A stretch of 64,000 nt of DNA from Selaginella moellendorffii (GCF_000143415.4 NW_003314379.1:65851-129850), one strand, 5' to 3'; shown: positions 10,643 to 22,369, counted from the first letter of the stretch. Program-made: numbers and translations. The notes: a model not told the origin generated them from the sequence alone.

Positions 10643-10714
10643 TTGATCCGTGTTATTGTAGGCATGACACTGGACTCTGCATCCAGTATCTGGAGTTCAA
10701 ATCTCGGCGGAACC
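10643..10714 (+). pseudogene. tRNA-Gln(CTG)-like relic
   Basis: The 3' two thirds match a eukaryotic tRNA-Gln: anticodon stem-loop CTGGA-CTCTGCA-TCCAG with anticodon CTG, T-loop GTTCAAATC, and an acceptor 3' strand CGGAACC that can partly pair with TGATCCG at the 5' side. The D-arm is poorly formed and several stem pairs are lost, so it is probably a pseudogene or part of a tRNA-derived SINE. Confidence 0.6.
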
Positions 10715-10806
10715 TTGCAAATTTGCAAAATACTGACCACCGACGGCGTTGAAAAATTCCATGCTCTGATAGACAGTCCGTAATCGTAGATGATAAACTA
10801 AGCATC

Positions 10807-10881
10807 GGATTATGTCCAAATGGTTGGTAGTGACACTCGACTCTGAATCCAGTAACCTGAGTTCAAATCTCGGTGGTACCT
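10807..10881 (+). pseudogene. second tRNA-Gln-like relic
   Basis: It shares GACTCTGAATCCAG, GAGTTCAAATCTCGG and a GGTACCT end with tRNA-Gln and with the relic about 165 bp upstream. The anticodon loop CTCTGAA is perfect but its stem has a mismatch, and the 5' acceptor strand pairs weakly. Confidence 0.55.
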
Positions 10882-11011
10882 AATACTAAAAAATGTTTTA
10901 ACTTTTGCTCCTCTGTATGCGATGTGGTGCTGATATATCCTGCATAATTCACTTGTTGATTGTTCTCAACCACGCGTGCACTAACTGTGAGCTTGTGGAC
11001 TTGCAAAGGTT

Positions 11012-12199
11012 TCGCGCCAAGGTATGATGTTCGTGCTAAGCTTTCTATGGAATCCTCACCTCTCGTTGAGGCAGTGCTCAAGGTGGCCACGGACATTCCC
11101 CACTGCAAGCCATCTCTACCCCTGGATCATCTGGCTAAGCTACTGGACATCCTCCACAAGCAAAGGCTCTACTACAAGCTCGCTCCATCGTCCAGGTCAG
11201 TCCATTCCAGTAAGTTGGATTCCATTTGACATCATCGCTCCTCCCAGATTGCCGGGCTCTCGCCGGGTCGGCCGGCTTCAAGACTTGGAGCTCGGGCAGT
11301 CGCACATGTTTGATCCGCGGCTCCAGAGCAAGAGGCTCAACGTAGTGGGCGTTTCCTGGGAGAAGGGGTTCAACCAGGTGATCGAGCTGTCGGCCGAGAT
11401 CCTGTCCACCGTGAAGTTCATCCCGGCTTACTTTGAGGAGATATAGGCAAGTACGTGTTTGGCATCGACGACATGCAAGGCGCTGGAGATGAGAAGCTCA
11501 TCGTGTGGGAGGCCCTGGAGGTGACGCGCAAGCACTTCGTGAGCGGCGAGATCAGCATCAAGCACCTCGATGAAAAGTCATTACTTCAAAAGGATTGCTT
11601 TTACTGTGGAATAAAACATATATGTAGAGGAGTTACACAAGGAGTGCAATCTAATTTCAAGCTTCCTGGTTCTAATAAGTCAGGCTTGACCAGACTAACG
11701 AGTAGATCTCTGCGATCCAATTCACTAAGTACGATTTCGCCATCGGTTCTACTCTTGAAACGCAGCTGATACACAACCGCCTGCACATCTAGAGATTGAT
11801 TTTGTGCTAAAGAGAAATCCCCAATAACCACCTGATCCAGCAACCTTGCTAATATGGCTTTAACGACCTTTGCCGCCTATGTCTGATTAGGTTAGGTCAG
11901 GGCAAACAGTTGCAATTAGGTCATGGGGAAGAAATGCCGTGTTGTGCTTCCGTATCGATCCGTATCGATGGTTTTACCGTGGTTGCCGCGCTATCTGGCG
12001 GAGCTTCCGGATATCACGGTCTGTCTGTTGGGATGGTGCCAGCATCGAGACCATCTCCCACTCGGTAGGAGATTTGACCGATGCAAAGCCAGTTTCTGTG
12101 TTTGACGCAGTCAAATTTGCAGTGGATGAGTACTACAACGACATGGTGACAAGGATTGAGCTTTCTGGTAAGACGAGGAAACTGCACGTGCTGCTATGA
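11012..12199 (+). pseudogene. broken coding fragments of unknown family
   Basis: A reading frame from about 11012 crosses a good 51-nt GT-AG intron (about 11197-11247) and continues to 11446, with segments such as [18 protein letters not shown] and [24 protein letters not shown] then occurs. Two bases further on, a frame opens at 11451 that looks like its continuation (GKYVFGIDDMQGAGDEKLIV, then EALEVTRKHFVSGEISIKHL), so a 2-nt frameshift is likely. A further fragment in another frame, about 12030-12199, contains DGASIETISHSVGDLTDAKP. I do not recognise the protein family. Repeated frame breaks suggest a decayed gene. Confidence 0.5.
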
Positions 12200-12551
12200 C
12201 TGATTCTGAAAATCAATTGAACTTGTGGGATAATTAAAGGATTCTCTACTTTCATGATCCAAGGGAGAATTGTGCATGTGGGGAGAATGGTGGGCAGAGT
12301 ACGTAATTGGCGATCCCCACCAAGGGGTTCCCCGTGATTGTGTATTCACTGGTTTTGGTGGGCCGAGGTGTGCGGAATCCTTCACAGGATGGAGATACTC
12401 CCAGGTAGTGGCGGCCGCAGCCCAATCGATCAAATCAAGCTTCTCTCTCCGGTTCTGTGGGGCAGCAATCAGCATTTCCGTCCTGACAGACAGGAGAGTC
12501 AGCAACTAGGAGAAGCTTGCAGCTGAGCTCCAGCTGGAGGAGATAGCTGGT

Positions 12552-13569
12552 GTGGATCTCAGCTGGAGTTTGAGTCTCCATAACTCAAGAGGTGCTCAGT
12601 CCCAATGGGAGACATGTTGTGTGGTGGCTATGGCTGTGTTAGTGTGTCTGTTGTTCCTCAGACGTGCTCCTGTGTTTGTGGCTTTTGCCAAAGCTGCTGG
12701 GGGAGCATCATGGCCGAAAACGCTGGGGACTGCTAAATGCAGTGTCTGTTCTATGAGTTTTAGGGGGGATGCGTACAGCTATGGAGTGATCCTGCGGGAT
12801 ATCTTGAGTGGCACTGGGGTCAAGGATGTGGAGGGAGGCAACCTGATCTGGGTCAAGTTTGGCCAAGGAGCTGAGGTGTTGGAATGGACATCTCCAACGG
12901 GCCTTACATATGTTAGGCACCAACTTTGACCATGTGGTCAACGCAAGTCAAAGGGAGGCTCAAGAGTATATTAAGGCATATTAAGGTAAGGGACTTAACT
13001 TATCCTAGGGTTTATAATGGAGTTTTTGAGGTAGTTTGGGGGTGGTTGGGTGGTGAAAAGAAAGTATAATGTAGTCTAGGAAGATTAGATTTTTGTCTTT
13101 TTGCACTGGATTATAACATTAATATTAGAGCTTAATTTGATTCTCTTGGGCTGACAAGTGGGGCAAAAATATTCTAAAGATATATTTAACACAGTGGATC
13201 TAGAGGTTTGGTAGACCCTAAAAGAAGGTGACTGGAAGGTGGAACCAAGAGGATTGTTAGGCACCAGGTCAAAATAATAGAATAAAGAAAGGGCCTTGAA
13301 ATCAAGTGATCACTCCTTTAATCAACTGGCTTAGGGTGTAAGGGATAGAATCCTAACAACATGTGATCATGCCGGATTAGCTGCCAATGCCGTTGTGGCA
13401 AACCATGGTGTTGGTTGTGGATGAGCTCTGGGGGCAGGGCAAGGAGATCAATCACCCCTGGAAAGTGGAGATTCTCGGCCAGGTATTGCAAGTGGCGAGC
13501 CTTTGCATCCAGCCAGGAGGCCCAACATGCTCCAAGTTGCTAGGAGACATTGAAGAGGAAGGTCACTAA
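12552..13569 (+). pseudogene. LRR receptor-like kinase C-terminal remnant
   Basis: The stretch 12760-12900 translates to a GDAYSYGVILRDILSG block followed by VEGGNLIWV and GQGAEVLE, which matches kinase subdomain IX and the following region of plant LRR receptor kinases of the EMS1/EXS type. After about 480 bp of unrelated sequence, 13450-13569 gives VEILGQVLQVASLCIQPGG, matching subdomain XI. No start, upstream kinase domain or intact frame is present. The assignment rests on motif order and is moderately secure. Confidence 0.5.
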
Positions 13570-15003
13570 CCTCTTGGCTGGAATAAAGGACAGTGGTTAA
13601 AAGTTTTTAAAGCTTTTTTCTTTTGTATGTCATTAAGATATTTGTTGTACTTCTCCACAAAAGCTGCAGCAAGTAGATTAATGTTTGAACTGTTTTCTCG
13701 ATTTGATTTGATACTCATAAGTCAAGTTGATGCTTGAGCTTTGCGTGGTTTATACATCATGCGTTATTTGCTATATCTTGTGATGTTTTCACTTTGTTGC
13801 TTTGATAGTTTTATTTTCTAGTATCTATCAAGGGACAGAAAAATATGAGGTGCTTAACATTACAACATAGTTAGTTTTGATTGAATACTTACTGAAACCA
13901 GCACGATTCCTTCTAGATGACTGACTTGATGTGCAAGAGATTCAGCTGCTTCTCCAGGAAAAGCTCAAGCTTGATCAGGTATGCAAGTCCATTTCCTTGC
14001 TCCAAGTTGCTAATTGTCGTCTCGTTTCCAGGAGATCAAACACCTAAACAACAGCCAGGAGCTTCCAGTCAAATGCCAATCAAAAGAAATGTGTGCACTT
14101 TTTTTGTCCTTCTAATGAGTATTTATATATTATAGAAAAAACTCAGAATTCACTACATGCATATAGTATATAAAACTAGAAACTCATATTAATATGAGTT
14201 TTTTCAACTATATATTCATCTGCCACAAAAGTGTTATACTCTGAAGCTCCTTCAAGTATAGCTTACTAATTCAGGAGAACCAAGTTTGAGAACAGCCCCA
14301 AACCAAAAGAGACACTTTTTGGTAAAACTGCATGAGTTCTTCACCAGGCTTCACACTTCTTCCAACTTGTGACTTATTGTGTCATAAAAGCTAGATAAAG
14401 AATATTAGAATCTGAAGCAATGATGATAAGAATAAGGTTTTTTTTAAAAGGTGGTTTTTCTAGAAAGTCCTCTTGCTATATATAATTTTAATGCATTGGC
14501 CACAAATAAAAATAAGAAAGGAGCCAATGGACATCTTTGTCTTACTGATTGTTGTAACTTAATTGTGTTGCCAACAGCCCCATTTATTGTGACTTTGCTT
14601 GATGCATTTAACTGTACATCTTATGAATTTATCTGGAATACCAATTTTTTTCATTGTATTTTGTAAAAACTATCTTATGCCTTCTCATAATCTAGCAGAA
14701 TTAGTGCCATCTGCAATCCACAATCTTTAGTTAATATGTTGTCTACTTTTTTAGGATAAGTGCAATAATCTTGTCAAATGCTCTTCACAGCCATTTTCTT
14801 ATATGCATCACCTCGTTCCAAGTGCTTAAAACTTCCAGCCCTATCCATTCCCAGTTGCTTTATAAAATGTTTATAGCATTCCATCTTCCCTAGGCATTTG
14901 GTCATCATTCAAATCCTTTACTACTAGGGGAAGTACTTAACTCAGCCAAAGACATATTTTCTCATCGAGCTTAATGGAAGTTATAAAACACCTACCAGAA
15001 AGT
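13570..15003. other. AT-rich intergenic DNA, no gene seen
   Basis: Only short frames with no recognisable content. No tRNA, no clear repeat pair. Confidence 0.5.
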
Positions 15004-16250
15004 TTACGTTAAGTAGTATTGACGAAGAGAAAGCAGCAATACTTTGAGGCCAATGTTAAAAAGTAGAAAGGCAACGCCAGATTCAGCAATAGCTTTGGTT
15101 CTGTGTACATTTCGGATTAGATGGAGCGAGTGCGGACCAATTAGCACCCCAGCGGCCAAATACCCTAGGACAGGACTTCCTGTAAGACTTACCAGTAAAA
15201 ACACATCCGAGAGAGTCAGGGAGCAGTTGATTTTCTTGTCATTGTAAAACGCACTACCTCCAGGAACCTTTTGAAAAACGGGAACAAAGACCACGCTTGC
15301 CAAGAGCAGCCACAAAACATCAAAGAGAGAGGCCTCCTCTTCATTGACCTGCACATCATGCAATACAAAAATTAAAGACCACGCATGCACCTCGACGCAT
15401 ACCTCTTGCTTTGACCTTGATCCCCCGAGAAGAGTGAAGACGGCGAAAACTCTTCTGCTTCATCGAACGAAAAGAAAGACATCGACTGGAACCTCCGGTA
15501 GTTCTGCCACAATAGTGTCCTTGATCTCCACTTGTACGAGCTCCTCTACTATGGGCTCTGCTTCGATGGTGGAATCTAGCATCTGATCATTTTTCTCGAC
15601 GGTGGTGGTCGTTGTGGCCGTGGTAGTAACGGTGGTGTTTCAGCCTTTTGTAGAGCAATCCCTGATCATTGCGATGCTATGCTGCCTCGAGTTCCACCGC
15701 CACGGATTGCAGCGACATCGCCTTCACCTTGGCAGGCCGCGAGCACTGGAAGGATGCAAGTGGGGGATGCAAGTGTTGGGCAGCCGAGGCTAGACCTTGG
15801 GTGCCCAGCTCCACACCCACGCAGGTGGCCTGCATCCAGAGTGTCTACATCCCGCCTCGCACAAGGACAAGGACAACTACCTCCTGGGATCCATCTTCAG
15901 CGCCCGACATATCTAGGGCCTGATATGTCCGGGGCCTGACATGTCCAGGGCCTGAGGTATGCCACATGGCATAGAAGTGTAGAAGAATCGAGTCCAACGG
16001 CTTTGGAAGAGATCAAGCTCAGCTTGGAGCTCCTTCGTCGGACTTTGGGAGCTCCAACCGCGCAAACTCGAGAAGAGCTCACGATTCGGCCTCTCGAGCG
16101 TGAAGTTTTTCGAAGGCAGTACTGGCACTCAGCAGTCGATAGCCTCATCGCCCAGAGCAATGGCTCGCTCGTCGCCTTTGAGCTTGCATACCTCAAAGAG
16201 GTAGACGTCCTTGTCCACCACTCCCTGTTGCTGCTCCTATCCTCGTCCAC
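15004..16250 (-). pseudogene. partial inverted copy of the KEA antiporter gene
   Basis: The minus strand from about 16250 to 15004 matches pieces of the KEA gene at about 26730-28490. It covers parts of the coiled-coil first exon (including the Thr-rich run before VEKN), then jumps to the exon beginning [15 protein letters not shown] and the next exon with [15 protein letters not shown]. The introns flanking these exons are also present, so this is a DNA-level copy and not a processed one. Large internal deletions and frame changes make it non-functional. It forms the left arm of an inverted duplication. Confidence 0.85.
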
Positions 16251-16684
16251 CTCCGCTCCTAAACCTCCTCTAAGCTATCTTTTCATAATCGTAAGAAGGG
16301 ATCGAACCGTGGAACTTGAAACAATGCTTGGCATGATGAATTCATAGAATTCCTAATCGCATTCCTTTAATCAGAGCTCGACGGTACGTACGCTCACAGG
16401 TACTTTTGGTACCAACGATGAGTTGAACTCCTTCCCGACGTCAATTGCAGCCAGTGACGTATAAAATCCAAGTCGTGTGATCCTAAAGCTCCTGTTATCG
16501 TGTCCAAGGTTGGTATCCTCGTAGCCAGCCTCAGCAAAGTGGCGAGGTCATGCCAGAAGGCACTGAGAAATACCTTACGTCTACCCCAGGTTAACTTCCG
16601 AAGAAGTGATGTTCCCGATGAAACTTTTCAAGAATCTAGAGCATCTCCTTTTAAGTTGGCTTGATCAATGTACATACATTTTTG
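16251..16684. other. short intergenic stretch between KEA pseudogene and F-box gene
   Basis: No gene seen. The part near 16640-16690 matches 23095-23125 in inverted orientation, so duplication homology continues past the F-box stop codon. Confidence 0.5.
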
Positions 16685-18158
16685 TCACTGCCAAGCACAG
16701 CCTTCAAATGCGGATGTTTCCATAGAATGCATGTGGTTGCACCAGTGCTGGATTGCTGTGTATGGAGGCTCCGACTTGAATCTAGCTTCCTGGGTGCGCC
16801 ACAGCATCCGACACTGCGCAGGCACATCAAAGAGCAACGGATGTGCCTTGATACGACCAGGAAAAGCTTGCGAGAGCTCCTCAAAAGCGGCAGGAACTTG
16901 CGGCCGAAAGTCAGGAGGCTCATCCCTGTAAACGAAGCCTCTCAAATCGAGCAGCCTCACGCAATCGCTGCTCCGCATGAGTTCCCACAGAAAATCTATG
17001 TCGTCGCTCTCCCAGATGCCGCCACTCTCGTTCCTGAATGCTGCCTCGATGAACACCATCAAGGGCGATTGTCTGCTGCTCCACTCGTCCAGGCTCAGCG
17101 CCTGCAAAGAAAAAGCGAATCAGTGACAGTGAGTTAAACACGAATCAACTTACCTTGATGCTTGTACGAGCAATTCTCAAGACTTCAAGTCCATGGAAGA
17201 GCTCTAGAAAGGCTGCGAGCTTAAAGGAGCGAGGCTGGAAGTCGTGATCCCCCACAAGCAAGCTCAACTCCTTGACGCCACCCAAGCTTGGCACCAATGG
17301 CAACACACGCTCCAGCACATTGGCGGGGCTCCGGAAGGAGTTGCTGAGCGTGATCGACTTTAACTTGTTCAATGAGTGACACAGTCCCTGGTGGCGAACA
17401 CGTCCATGCAACTGCACCCACTCGATGTTGCATGTCGAAGGCCGCAGCTCCACGCACGGCCCTGAGCTGACAGTGAGCCACCGGAGCTTGGGCATGTCAA
17501 TGGCAATGGTGGCAGCGCCGCCACAGCGACTTCGAATCTCCAAACAGTCGAGGCTGCTGCTCTTGAGAAGCTCTACGTGTGATTCCTCCGGCACTGCCAT
17601 ACTCCCCAGGCAGAAGAAGATGAGCGAGGGACACTGCTCGAGGAGCTGCTGGACGGCACAGACATCCACGACTGTGACGAAGATGACGCAGTAGAGCAGG
17701 TTGCGGAGAGCCATAGTTGGCGGCAACGCGGTGCCAACGTTGGCGTATATGTGGAGGCAGCGCAGCTCGTGACACTCCGAGACGCTGGACCAAAAGTCTT
17801 CAAACTTTTGCTTTGGTGGGCGGCGGAGGCGTAGCGAGTGGAGCGTTTTCCCGAGCACCTGTAGCCAGCGAGTGGAGCTCGCATTCTTGCGGTAGCAGGG
17901 GAAGCGTGCGATGTCCAGGTAGCGGAGATTGTTGCCATGATCTGGATGGAACCAGCGGATGAGTCCTTCCTCGGTGGAAGGGCTTGACGAATCCAGGCGG
18001 AAGTGAGTGACCCGCGTCGCCAAATCCTTCCACTTCTTGCTTACCAGGCCACAGCAATGCAGGTGACGCGAGGAGAGGAGTCGCGACATGATCCGCACCA
18101 GCAACTCATCCGGGAGATCGTCCAAGCACCTCCGCCGCTCCTTGATGCTGCTAGCCAT
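16685..18158 (-). CDS. F-box protein with C-terminal leucine-rich region
   Basis: Two exons, 17154-18158 and 16685-17101, are joined by a 52-nt GT-AG intron in phase 0, giving 473 aa. The N-terminal F-box is clear (about residues 10-50: DDLPDELLVRIMSRL...LVSKKWKDL). Weak leucine-rich repeats follow through about residue 335 (LRYLDIA, LRCLHIY, LDCLEIR, LRWLTVS, LEVLRIA). Such proteins usually act as substrate receptors of SCF ubiquitin ligases by binding SKP1 through the F-box. The target is unknown. The C-terminal exon is less conserved. An AAACCCTA box lies just upstream of the ATG. A decayed inverted copy is present at 22398-23140. Confidence 0.85.
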
Positions 18159-18289
18159 CGAGTAAAGAAACCCTAGCCCGAATCCAATGTGTCACAAATG
18201 TGGCAGCCAGCTGTAGATTATATGCTTGCCACGTCGTTAGTGAGCTGGCATCCAAAACATCAAAAAGTATTTTTCACAATTTCATGCTT

Positions 18290-18345
18290 TTAATCACTGT
18301 CTTCTTCACCCCCCATAATTCATCCATGGCAAGGTTGTGAACCAT
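18290..18345 (-). repeat. partial duplicate of the TCF25 last-exon end
   Basis: The plus-strand segment TAATCACTGTCTTCTTCA...CATAATTCATCCATGG repeats the 3' end of the adjacent TCF25 coding exon at 18411-18470 with an internal deletion. It lies downstream of the TCF25 stop, as a short tandem relic. Confidence 0.65.
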
Positions 18346-18409
18346 CCTGTGATGTACTTCCATTAGATTTCTTGTTCTTTCGTTTTTCTTTGCCCACGAG
18401 ATTTCTTGT

Positions 18410-20335
18410 TTAATCACTGTCTTCTTCAGCGGCACCCGCATTAGCTCCGCCCCCATAGTTCATCCATGGGAAGACGGACTCCACGAAAACAGCAAACGCG
18501 TTCCGGTCTACCAAAGGAACGTCCAAAGGAACCTCCACATTTGGTCCTCCTCCTGCAGCCCCCGCTTCTTCATCCGGAGGCAGCGTGGGTGTTCTATCAG
18601 AGAACTCTGATACTGAAAGATGCTGATACCTGAAAACAAGTAAAGATCGTCAGTCAGCAAAACAAGTTATAAAGCTGGTGACATACTCGTTGTGGTCAGC
18701 TTGGAATGCTTCCGCTCGAGCACAAGCCCAGGTCGCAGACTCTCCACCCCTCGCTTCACACACGGCCACTGCAGCGTCTTTCAGCCAGGCCTGGAGTTCC
18801 GGGACTCTCCAGATGAGATAATTCCTCTCGATGTAGATGTTGATCAAGTGCTCCAGGCTCGGCCCCCCGGAAGTCGCCCTTGCAAAGTGCCGGTGCTTGA
18901 GCACTTTGCTCCACGCTGCATCCTCCTTAATCGGAGCTCGCGCGACGATCTTGCTCAGCACCGAAGGATGAAGCATCAGAGCCTGCTGCAGGAGATCCGA
19001 GGACGGGACTGTTTCACTGGTTGCATTTGGAGCTGCCTCTTCCTTCTGCTCCAGATAGTAGCGCGCAACTGCCAGCGAGAAGGAAAAGTTTGGAAGGAGA
19101 GCCACCGACTGGTCGTCGTAGAAACTCTCCACGAAAGCCTCCAGCCACGAGTACTGCCCCGCTCTCAAAGCGTAGTAGTCGATGCAGAACCTGGCACCAG
19201 TTGGATCGTCTAGATCGAGTGACAGCAGCACCTTGCAAAACTCCATGGCTGTTCGGTGGCAGCCTCGCCTTCCCAGGTGCTGCATGTAGCTGAAGAGAGC
19301 CGAGAAGAGTGGCCGGTTCTCCTTGCACGAGTAGTCGAGCCGGGACTTTCCAGCCAGCGGATCAAACAAGGGACTCCACGCGCATTCCAGTGCGTAGAGG
19401 CACCTCTCCAGCAAGGTGGCCGCTTGCTGGTGCTCGCCAATGTGTTTGTAAACGTCGGCCAAGGCGAGCAGCGAGTCCGCATGGTAAGGATGAGCCAGGA
19501 GCAGCGACGCAATCTTGTTGGGATCGTGGGAGGAGACGCATGCCTCGAATGCCTTCTGGACTTCCAAGTAGTCTGCCGAGTACACGTACCTGGAAAGCAA
19601 GAAACAGCGTCACGTAAAGAGAATCCATAGCTCGTTCTAGCGTAGTACCTGAAAGTCATGACACCGTCCTTGGCATGAACAAGCTCCATCGACACACCTC
19701 CGTCCCATCTCGGCCAATTCCCCATCGGCACAACCAAGCATTTCCTGCCGCTACGCGGAGCCGAGAGTCTTCCCTGCCGCTGGCGAGCACTCTTTTCCAC
19801 CGAGTGGATCGCCTTGGAGCCGAAGATGAGCCTGAGTTCTTCTTTGGGCCGTAAGTCCTTGGCATCCACCGAGATGACGGCCGCTCGTCTATCCATCTCC
19901 TGCTGCTGGACTGAAACATTCTCCAAGAGCTTGGACAAGATCTCATCGCTCCCCTCTTCCTTGTCAGTCTCTAGTTTACTCGATGCGTCATTCTTCTTGC
20001 TCTTGTTCTTCTTCTTCTTCTTCGTCTTGTTCTTGCTCTTGTTCTTCTCTCCTAGATTGGCATCTGGCTTGGAGATCGCAGGCGCTTCTTCTGCTTCTTC
20101 CTGTTGTTCCACCTCTTCTTCCTCCTCGTTCTCACCGTCCTATAGTTCCTCTGTGAATTCTAAAACCTAGGAGCAAGGAAGAGAGAAACCATACCTGAGC
20201 TGCGAGAAGGCTGAAAATGCTCGGCCCAGCTGATTCCTTGGTGGTGCCGGCGGTAGCGGCGTCATCTTGCTCCTCGTCTTCGTCGATTTGGCTCTCCCGC
20301 TCGCGCAGCGCCCGCCTCAGCATCCGGGCCGACAT
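18410..20335 (-). CDS. TCF25: TCF25/NULP1 homologue (ribosome quality control factor family)
   Basis: Four exons are inferred: 20195-20335, 19649-20139, 18687-19589 and 18410-18629, all with GT-AG borders and matching phases. The product is about 584 aa. The start resembles TCF25 (SARMLRRALRERE). A Lys-rich low-complexity segment follows at about residues 75-95, then the conserved core: SADYLEVQKAFEACVSSHDP, HPYHADSLLALADVYKHIGE, RCLYALECAW, ENRPLF, HLGRRGCHRTAMEFCKVLLS and LDLDDPTGARFCIDYYALR. The last exon has LPPDEE and AFAVFVESVFPWMNYG, as in plant homologues. Yeast Rqc1 and animal TCF25 belong to the ribosome-associated quality control complex. It is divergent with the PPR gene, with 48 bp between the two ATGs. 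Confidence 0.9.
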
Positions 20336-20383
20336 GGCTGCCTAGCTCCACTTGCCCTAAATTCATTTGACCGCAATGGAGCA
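20336..20383. promoter_or_regulatory. 48-bp bidirectional start region between TCF25 and PPR genes
   Basis: The two ATG codons face away from each other across 48 bp. Both leaders and core promoters must overlap the opposite gene's 5' region, so transcription is likely coupled or the 5' UTRs overlap. Confidence 0.5.
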
Positions 20384-22369
20384 ATGCTGGAATACATTGC
20401 CGGGCTTCTCCGGCAGTATGGCGACGCGCGGAATGCCGCCGGTGCCGCGCGGCTCCACGCCCAGATCCTGCGTAGCAGCCAGCGGCACAATGTCTACCTC
20501 GCCAACACTCTCATGCACAGCTATGGCCGCTGCGGCTGCGTGGATGAGGCCCGCCGCGTGTTTGACGCCATCCCCCAGCGCAATCCCTTCTCCTGGAACA
20601 TCCTCGCCACCGCCTACATTCACAATGGATTCCTGCAAGAGGCAAAGGGAGTCCTGGACAGGATGCCGCAGCCCAGCGCGGTGTCGTGGAATCTTATGCT
20701 GGCGGCATACAGCAGAGAGGGGCTCACCGCCGAGGCCAGAGCTATGTTTGATTCCATGCCCGAGCTCAATTCCATAGCCTGGAATTCCATCCTTTCAGGC
20801 TATGCCCACACTGGGCATTGTGTGACTGAAGTTCTAACTGTGTTCCAACGTATGCCTGGCCACGACGTGATCAGCTGGAATACCCTTCTTCTTGCGATCT
20901 CCGAGACAGGTGACGCCGGCGGTACTAAGCGCGTCTTTGACGGCATGGCACAGCGCACTCTAGTATCTTGGACTTGCGCCATGCAAGCAAATGCGAGGAC
21001 CGGGAATGTGGCGGCAGCGAGGGACGTGTTTGACAAGATGCCGCTGCGTGACGTGGTGGCGTGGACAGCCATGCTCCAAGCCTATGCCCAGGATTTGGAT
21101 AGTCTTGAGGCCTTGTTCCGCGTCATGCCACAGCGTGACGCAGCGTCATGGTCCCTCGTGATCAGTGCCTATGGTGAAGGTGGCGACGCATGGAAGGCCA
21201 AGCACACCTTTGATGCCATGCCTGGCAGCTCCAGGAATCTAAGCTGCTGGAACGCTCTGTGCCACGCCTATCTCTACAATGGCCAGCTCGCTGAGGCTGG
21301 CGGTGTGCTCCACCGGATGAGCAAGCGCGACGTGGTGGCGTGGAATGGCATGCTGTCGTGCTGCGTGCAGCGCGGCGAGGTGGAGACCGCCGAGGCGCTG
21401 CTGAGGGACACGCTGCCGGAGAGAAGCCCGGTGAGCTGGAGCACTGTGGTGTGTGGGTATGCACAGAGCCGTGACGCGCGGCACGGCGCGGATGCCAGCC
21501 GCGTCATGGGCTCCATGCCGGCGTGGACGCTTGTGTGCTGCAACGTGATGATCTCCTCTCTAGCACAACGAGGAAAGCTAGATGATGCTCGAGAAATCTT
21601 CCACAGGCTTCCAGCGAGTGAGAGAGACGTAGTGTCATGGACTGCCCTCTTCCATGCTTGTGCTCTCAACAATTGCCTTGACGAGGCCGCACTCGTCTTC
21701 TTCCGCGACATGCCCGACAAGAACCACGTCTCGTGGAATGCCATGGCGGCAGCGTATGCCCGAGCAGGGCATACCGCCGAAGCCAAAGCCGTGCTCGAGC
21801 AAATGCCGTGCCACGACGTTGTAGCTCTTACTCTCATCTTTCACCTCGCCGTCCAGAGCGGCCGCTTGGAACACGCTCGGAGCTTGTTCGACAACGTTGT
21901 GCCGGAGAAGGATCTGGTGGCTTGGAATGCAATGATCGGGGCGTATGCCCAGAACGGGCAAGGTGACGAGGCACTGCTGCTCTACCGCGAAATGCACATC
22001 CAAGGCATGGATCCAGACGACGTGACAATGTCGAGCATTCTGGCAGCACACAGCCGACTCGGCCAAGTCGAGCAAGGGAGAAGCCACTTCGTTGCCATGC
22101 CGATGGATCACGGGATCACGCCATCGGAGGAGCACTACGCGTGCATGGTGGACGCACTGGGACGTTCCGGGCAGCTGGTAGCGGCAGAGGAACTCCTCGC
22201 CACCTTTCCGTTCCATCCCAGCTACGTTGCATGGGGGAGCTTTCTTGCGGGTTGCCGGATCAATCAGGACGTCGCGCGTGGGGAACGAGCTGCACAGATC
22301 GCTGCGGTATTGGATCCCAGCAAGTGTGCACCTTATGTGCTCCTTTCACAATCGCCGAGAGAGCTGTGA
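20384..22369 (+). CDS. PLS-type pentatricopeptide repeat protein, E-domain-like end
   Basis: A single long frame of 661 aa. I chose the ATG at 20384 because the upstream extension contains no ATG and would run into the TCF25 start. PPR units of about 31 residues run through the protein, each with patterns such as VVAWNGMLSCCVQRGEVETAEALL and repeated SWN or AWTAML starts. The end (GRSGQLVAAEELL...WGSFLAGCR, APYVLL) matches the region that leads into the E motif. No DYW domain is present, and the protein stops at QSPREL just after YVLLS, where family members usually continue with an NIYA-type repeat. Such proteins bind organelle RNA, often in C-to-U editing. A targeting peptide is not obvious at this start. 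Confidence 0.85.
   Translation: MLEYIAGLLRQYGDARNAAGAARLHAQILRSSQRHNVYLANTLMHSYGRCGCVDEARRVFDAIPQRNPFSWNILATAYIHNGFLQEAKGVLDRMPQPSAVSWNLMLAAYSREGLTAEARAMFDSMPELNSIAWNSILSGYAHTGHCVTEVLTVFQRMPGHDVISWNTLLLAISETGDAGGTKRVFDGMAQRTLVSWTCAMQANARTGNVAAARDVFDKMPLRDVVAWTAMLQAYAQDLDSLEALFRVMPQRDAASWSLVISAYGEGGDAWKAKHTFDAMPGSSRNLSCWNALCHAYLYNGQLAEAGGVLHRMSKRDVVAWNGMLSCCVQRGEVETAEALLRDTLPERSPVSWSTVVCGYAQSRDARHGADASRVMGSMPAWTLVCCNVMISSLAQRGKLDDAREIFHRLPASERDVVSWTALFHACALNNCLDEAALVFFRDMPDKNHVSWNAMAAAYARAGHTAEAKAVLEQMPCHDVVALTLIFHLAVQSGRLEHARSLFDNVVPEKDLVAWNAMIGAYAQNGQGDEALLLYREMHIQGMDPDDVTMSSILAAHSRLGQVEQGRSHFVAMPMDHGITPSEEHYACMVDALGRSGQLVAAEELLATFPFHPSYVAWGSFLAGCRINQDVARGERAAQIAAVLDPSKCAPYVLLSQSPREL

Noticed and set aside
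19210-20112. One continuous 300-codon frame for the middle of TCF25
   Set aside because: It reads through the intron at 19590-19648 into the wrong frame; the conserved core is in the other frame after splicing.
20267-20383. N-terminal extension of the PPR gene
   Set aside because: It has no ATG, lies antisense to the TCF25 start and gives no PPR or targeting features.
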